NCBI RefSeq assembly: GCF_000143535.2
Contig: NC_037310.1
Span: 1,240,001-1,304,000, forward strand
DNA: 64,000 nt
From: Botrytis cinerea B05.10
Lineage: Eukaryota > Ascomycota > Leotiomycetes > Helotiales > Sclerotiniaceae
Direction: 5' to 3'
Shown: piece by piece, positions 60,336 to 64,000 of the stretch
Layout: every line of letters starts with the position of its first letter
How positions within the stretch are numbered: the first letter of the stretch is position 1
Made by a program: the position numbers and the translations under genes
Notes under the pieces: generated by a model
Databases searched by the model: none
What the model was told of the DNA's origin: nothing
Seen by the model: the letters and a program-made list of their open reading frames with translations, nothing else

Positions 60336-63300
60336 TGTTGAAGTGTCTCAATGGAAAGGAAGGATGAATGAAACGAAGAAGGAAACTGATCTTCGGAACT
60401 ACTTTTGACGATACGTAATGAAATGATACGACAATGATAATGGAATGGCACTTTAGATGGAAGGAAATAGTATTCGATTCGACAGGTTCGACGGCATGAC
60501 AACAACGAACTCAATGGTGCAGATATCTTTCTTGCGCGGATTTTTGCAAAGAATTGCTTTGTTCCCGACTGATTCGATTTGGAGGAACGAATGGTGAATG
60601 GATGGACGGATAAGAAGTTTGATCAAGCGACTCGATGGAAAGTATGAGTATGTATGCATGGTTATATTTTGATACGTCTATCATACCAGAGTCTTAGGGA
60701 GTATGGAATGGATCGCAAATTGTATCTGTCGCTACAAATTCACAATTGCTGGCTGGGTTCATCGTCTTTGATGTCGATGCTCAATGTGCTTGGTTCGATT
60801 TGGATTGAGATGGATGGACGGATGGGTATGGAATGGAATGGATGGGATGGGACGGGACGGGGTGGGATGAAGAAAAGACAGTGCTGGAATTGGTATTTGT
60901 ATGATTACGGATATTGATGACTGGCTACTGGCAGAATGGAGGAAAACAAAATAGATAAATCAAATCAATCAAATGGCAAAAAACATGTTAAAACTTCATG
61001 GGAGATTCAGAAAGAAACGCATTGATGTATCGCATGTAATGCATATGCATGTTTGGATTTTTGTCTGTTGTATATTGTATCTGTTTCATATTGATATGTC
61101 GATTTAGAAACACTATGGATGGCTATGGGTGTGGGTGTGAGTATGATTATGATTATGATTATGATCACCTATGAGTGAGTACGAATAAACATAATTAATA
61201 GAACAAAACAAAACAAAACCAAAAAAACAAAATAAAGAGAATTCTGGATTCTGAAATGGAATAGATTGGATCTGACACTTTTTTGTTTTTCATTTTTGTT
61301 CTTTTTTGAAAAAAAATTTGACTGGAAGGGAGGGAGGGAGAATTGTGATGGGTGGTTTGTTTGTAGTTTGTAGTTTGTAGTTTGTAGTTTGTAGTTTGTA
61401 GTTTGTAGTTTGTAGTTTGTAGTTTGTAGTTTGTAGTTTGTAGTTTGTAGTTTGTAGTTTGTAGGTAGGTAGGTATGTGCTAGGTGGGTAGGTAGGTAGG
61501 TAGATAGGAATTGGATATTTTTTTTCTATGATGTATGGTATATGGAGAGAGATTGGATGAGGATGAGGATGGAGGATGAGGATGGATGGGAGAGGTTGTG
61601 AGTTGGGAGTTGAGAGTTGGGTGTATATATATATGGATTATATTGATATAACTAACTAGTTGTATGAATAGAGAGATATTCTAAATAGGTGGGTAGGTAG
61701 GTAGGTGGATAGGTATTAAGTATGTATATGAGGATGTAGGTAGATAAGGAAATGAAATCGATCTTTTTTTGGTGAGTTTTATATATGTATGTATGTATGT
61801 ATGTAGTGTTTATTGTGTATTATTTACTGAGTATTGTATATGGTATACTGTGTGAGTGGGTAGGAATGGGATGTGGAAGAGGCAGAGGAAGAGGATTGAA
61901 CGGATTGATTATATGGATGGATGGATGGATGGATGAACGGGTCTATACAGAGTAGGTTATGTACACGTGGATTATGGGATGGGATGGGATGGGATGGGTA
62001 TGGAACTTAGGATTTGGATTTGCGGAGTATCGGTATACGATGTTTGTTTGTATGGATGTCTACACGGTCGTATAGGAGAGAATAGATAGATAGTATGGAT
62101 AGAGAGGAAGGGGTGGATTAATAGGCGAAAGAGCGGTCAAGTCTGTTGGTTTGAACGGGGAGAGAAAGGGGGATGGAAAACGGATTCTCCTATACCTACC
62201 TAGGTATTTGTCATGCGTGTGTGTTTGTGCACCGTGTACGAAGTATGTAGACCGAGTTTCAAGACGTGGTGAATATGTATGTGATGGATTCCGTGTTCCG
62301 TACCTAGGTAGGTACCTACCATCTACCTAGGGAATGGGAATTTTTCTGGATTTCTCAATGGGGCCGCTAGTGTGGGAAGCGGCACGGGGGACTAGGTATG
62401 TAGGTAGGTAGGTGTTGATATCCAACTGTACGATTGATTGGAAAGAACACGTCTTCAATGTCTCAATGTCTCATTTGATATTGAGAATGTGTGTGTGTGT
62501 GTGCGTGAACGAGGTACGGAAAGAGAACCGTTTCGGACCATGCCGATGTCACTGTGTGAAGTTTGGAAGTTTGGAATGGGACTACGTGTTACCTAGGGTT
62601 GTGGAAGGGTTGGGTGGATGAGTGGGTTGGTGTGTAAAAGGTATACGGAGTATGGTAAAGAGTAAAGGGAGTTTATACGGCTAGGGCATATCTTTCTTGA
62701 GATTGAGATCTCGACTCCCGATTCTCGACCTAGAACTTGAAGATATCGCAAGCTAGAAGCAGTGTAGAAGGATACTTCTTAGAGGCTAGGAAGTAGCCGT
62801 TCACACGTGATGAAGCTATTTCATGCACGACTTGAATCCGCCGAGACTTCCATCTCATCTGTTGATTCGACAGATATTTATGCATGTCTCATCCTGAAAT
62901 GCGATATGCAACAAAAAACGTTATCGAAAGAAACATTGTAACTCGTGTGATGTTTATCTTGAACATCACGTGGATCCGTGATATCTCTCCTTGCTATTGC
63001 GTGAGTCTGGCGTTAGATGGACTTTGTCTGACTGGTTGATAATATAGATAGGTATATTGGTAGACATGGGTGGATAATTTCCACTTGAAGAAATGTTGAG
63101 ATATTCAATCACTCAAAATGATATACTTTAAGGCTCGCTGGGTTCCTAGATAAGGCTGGGTGAGACGCAACTAATTTACTACCGTTCAGAAACCCCACGT
63201 GGAAGTTGTAGGTATGGGCATTGGAGATTGCCTATGTATGGACTTGTTGTCCCTTCTTCGGATACGACGAGAAGGGTGAAAGGAATATCTTCGAATCGTA

Positions 63301-64000
63301 TTGGGATTGACTCAAAGTCGCTCGCTAGGTGCTCGCTAGGTGTTTGCTAGGTATTTGCTAAGTGCTCGTATTGGGTTATCTATTTTTTGGGCGTCGGAAA
63401 TGTGCCACATTGACAATTTTGACAGTTCGTGTAAGTAATCTGACATTCTCCGGTATGTTTTGGGAGAAAATGGGACGGAGGCTAAACGGGGCTATTGATG
63501 TGTGGCTTTCTCAAATGTACCGGACAGGGTGAAGATGTTGTGTGAAGCGTGCCTTTTCAGCCTTTTCAGCCTTTTCGAACAGAAGCTGCGGCTCATCATA
63601 GCACAACGTAAAGTCTCGGGAAATTATAGAAAAGTTGGTTGATATACTTCGTACAGAGCGCATGCTAATGATGCTAATGAAGGTAGCTTGCTCCATCAGC
63701 TCCATCGGCTGGCTCCATTCACCAGGTGGTTGAAAGTTTAATGGGAAAAGACTGGAAGTCATCGATAAATAAACACCATTATTCCAAAATTCAACAACAA
63801 CTGATTTTCATATGTTGATCTTCTTGCAAATTCTCACACAAGATATGTTTTTGATTCAAATCGATGTTTGATAGTCTTGGGAATCAAAACAGTGACATTT
63901 TGTCTCAACGTCGATTTTCCTTTTTTTCCAAGATTGGCCTTTTGGTGTCTGGCTTTTTTTCGTCAGGGTCGTCACCAGAACCCCTTTTTCTCGTCGACGG
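60336..64000. other. 3.7 kb gene-free region rich in short tandem repeats
   Basis: No supported gene on either strand. Tandem tracts: GATTAT units 61142-61165, the GTTTGTA array (listed), GTAGG units 61464-61502 and 61688-61710, GTAT units 61784-61804, GGAT units 61914-61935, GGGAT units 61978-61998, a GT run near 62491-62502 and repeated CCTAGGTAGG palindromes 62190-62415. A minus-strand frame at 63511-63762 contains a short Lys-Ala-Glu repeat and is not called. Confidence 0.5.
61356..61464. repeat. 7-bp minisatellite (GTTTGTA), about 15 units
   Basis: Nearly perfect tandem GTTTGTA units for about 109 bases, passing directly into GTAGG tetramer/pentamer repeats. The homogeneity suggests recent expansion by slippage. 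Confidence 0.9.

Noticed and set aside
61356..61464. Regular array as a CRISPR or telomere-like repeat
   Set aside because: There are no spacers, and the 7-mer is neither a known telomere unit nor at a sequence end; it is a simple minisatellite.
63511..63762. 83-codon minus-strand frame with a KAEKAEKA run
   Set aside because: The run comes from a short tandem repeat; there is no other support.

Overview
The window looks like a nuclear chromosome segment of a filamentous ascomycete. Genes are split by short introns (about 50-150 bp, GTRNGT donors, CTAAC/CTGAC-type branch sites, YAG acceptors). The resident families are fungal: tricalbin, Hos2-type deacetylase, Fmp42, NGI1-like and monocarboxylate-transporter-like MFS. 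AT-rich blocks carry repeat remnants whose copies differ mainly by C/T and G/A changes, as expected of repeat-induced point mutation (RIP). The general character suggests a leotiomycete such as Botrytis/Sclerotinia; that placement is inference, not a database result. All coding models below were joined by hand from the reading frames, with splice phases checked.

Layout. 1.3-12.8 kb: a large uncharacterised gene (-) and a tricalbin homologue (+), an ER-plasma membrane tether. 13.5-19.0 kb: a cytochrome P450 (-) and a class I terpene synthase (+) separated by a MITE and AT-rich DNA, a possible small terpenoid locus. 19.4-25.1 kb: a repeat island with a TA-flanked MITE, a decayed Tad-like LINE and a solo LTR. 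25.5-33.8 kb: two large, intron-rich, uncharacterised genes arranged head to head around a 1.8 kb shared upstream region; this is the best candidate for an undescribed system. 34.9-38.5 kb: an MCT-like MFS transporter and an Ada-type zinc/AraC-HTH protein. 38.6-41.3 kb: two further MITE-like elements, one split by a 138 bp solo LTR with a 5 bp target duplication. 42.3-46.0 kb: a gene graveyard with a 5'-truncated, frameshifted MFS transporter, a STE23-like M16 peptidase pseudogene and the 3' part of a type-B carboxylesterase joined directly to it. 47.0-60.3 kb: a conserved housekeeping block (Fmp42-like MFS, tandem FolB-domain protein, ING/PHD chromatin reader, Hos2-like histone deacetylase, NGI1/DUF3605 protein, small tail-anchored protein). 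60.4-64 kb: gene-free, rich in short tandem repeats.

How the parts relate. The right-hand block contains two chromatin regulators transcribed divergently from one 1.5 kb region: an ING reader (NuA4-type) and a Hos2-type deacetylase. The left and middle parts are accessory: terpene synthase/P450, the paired unknown genes and the transporter, each bordered by repeats. No rRNA, tRNA, CRISPR or bacterial-type operon signal was found.
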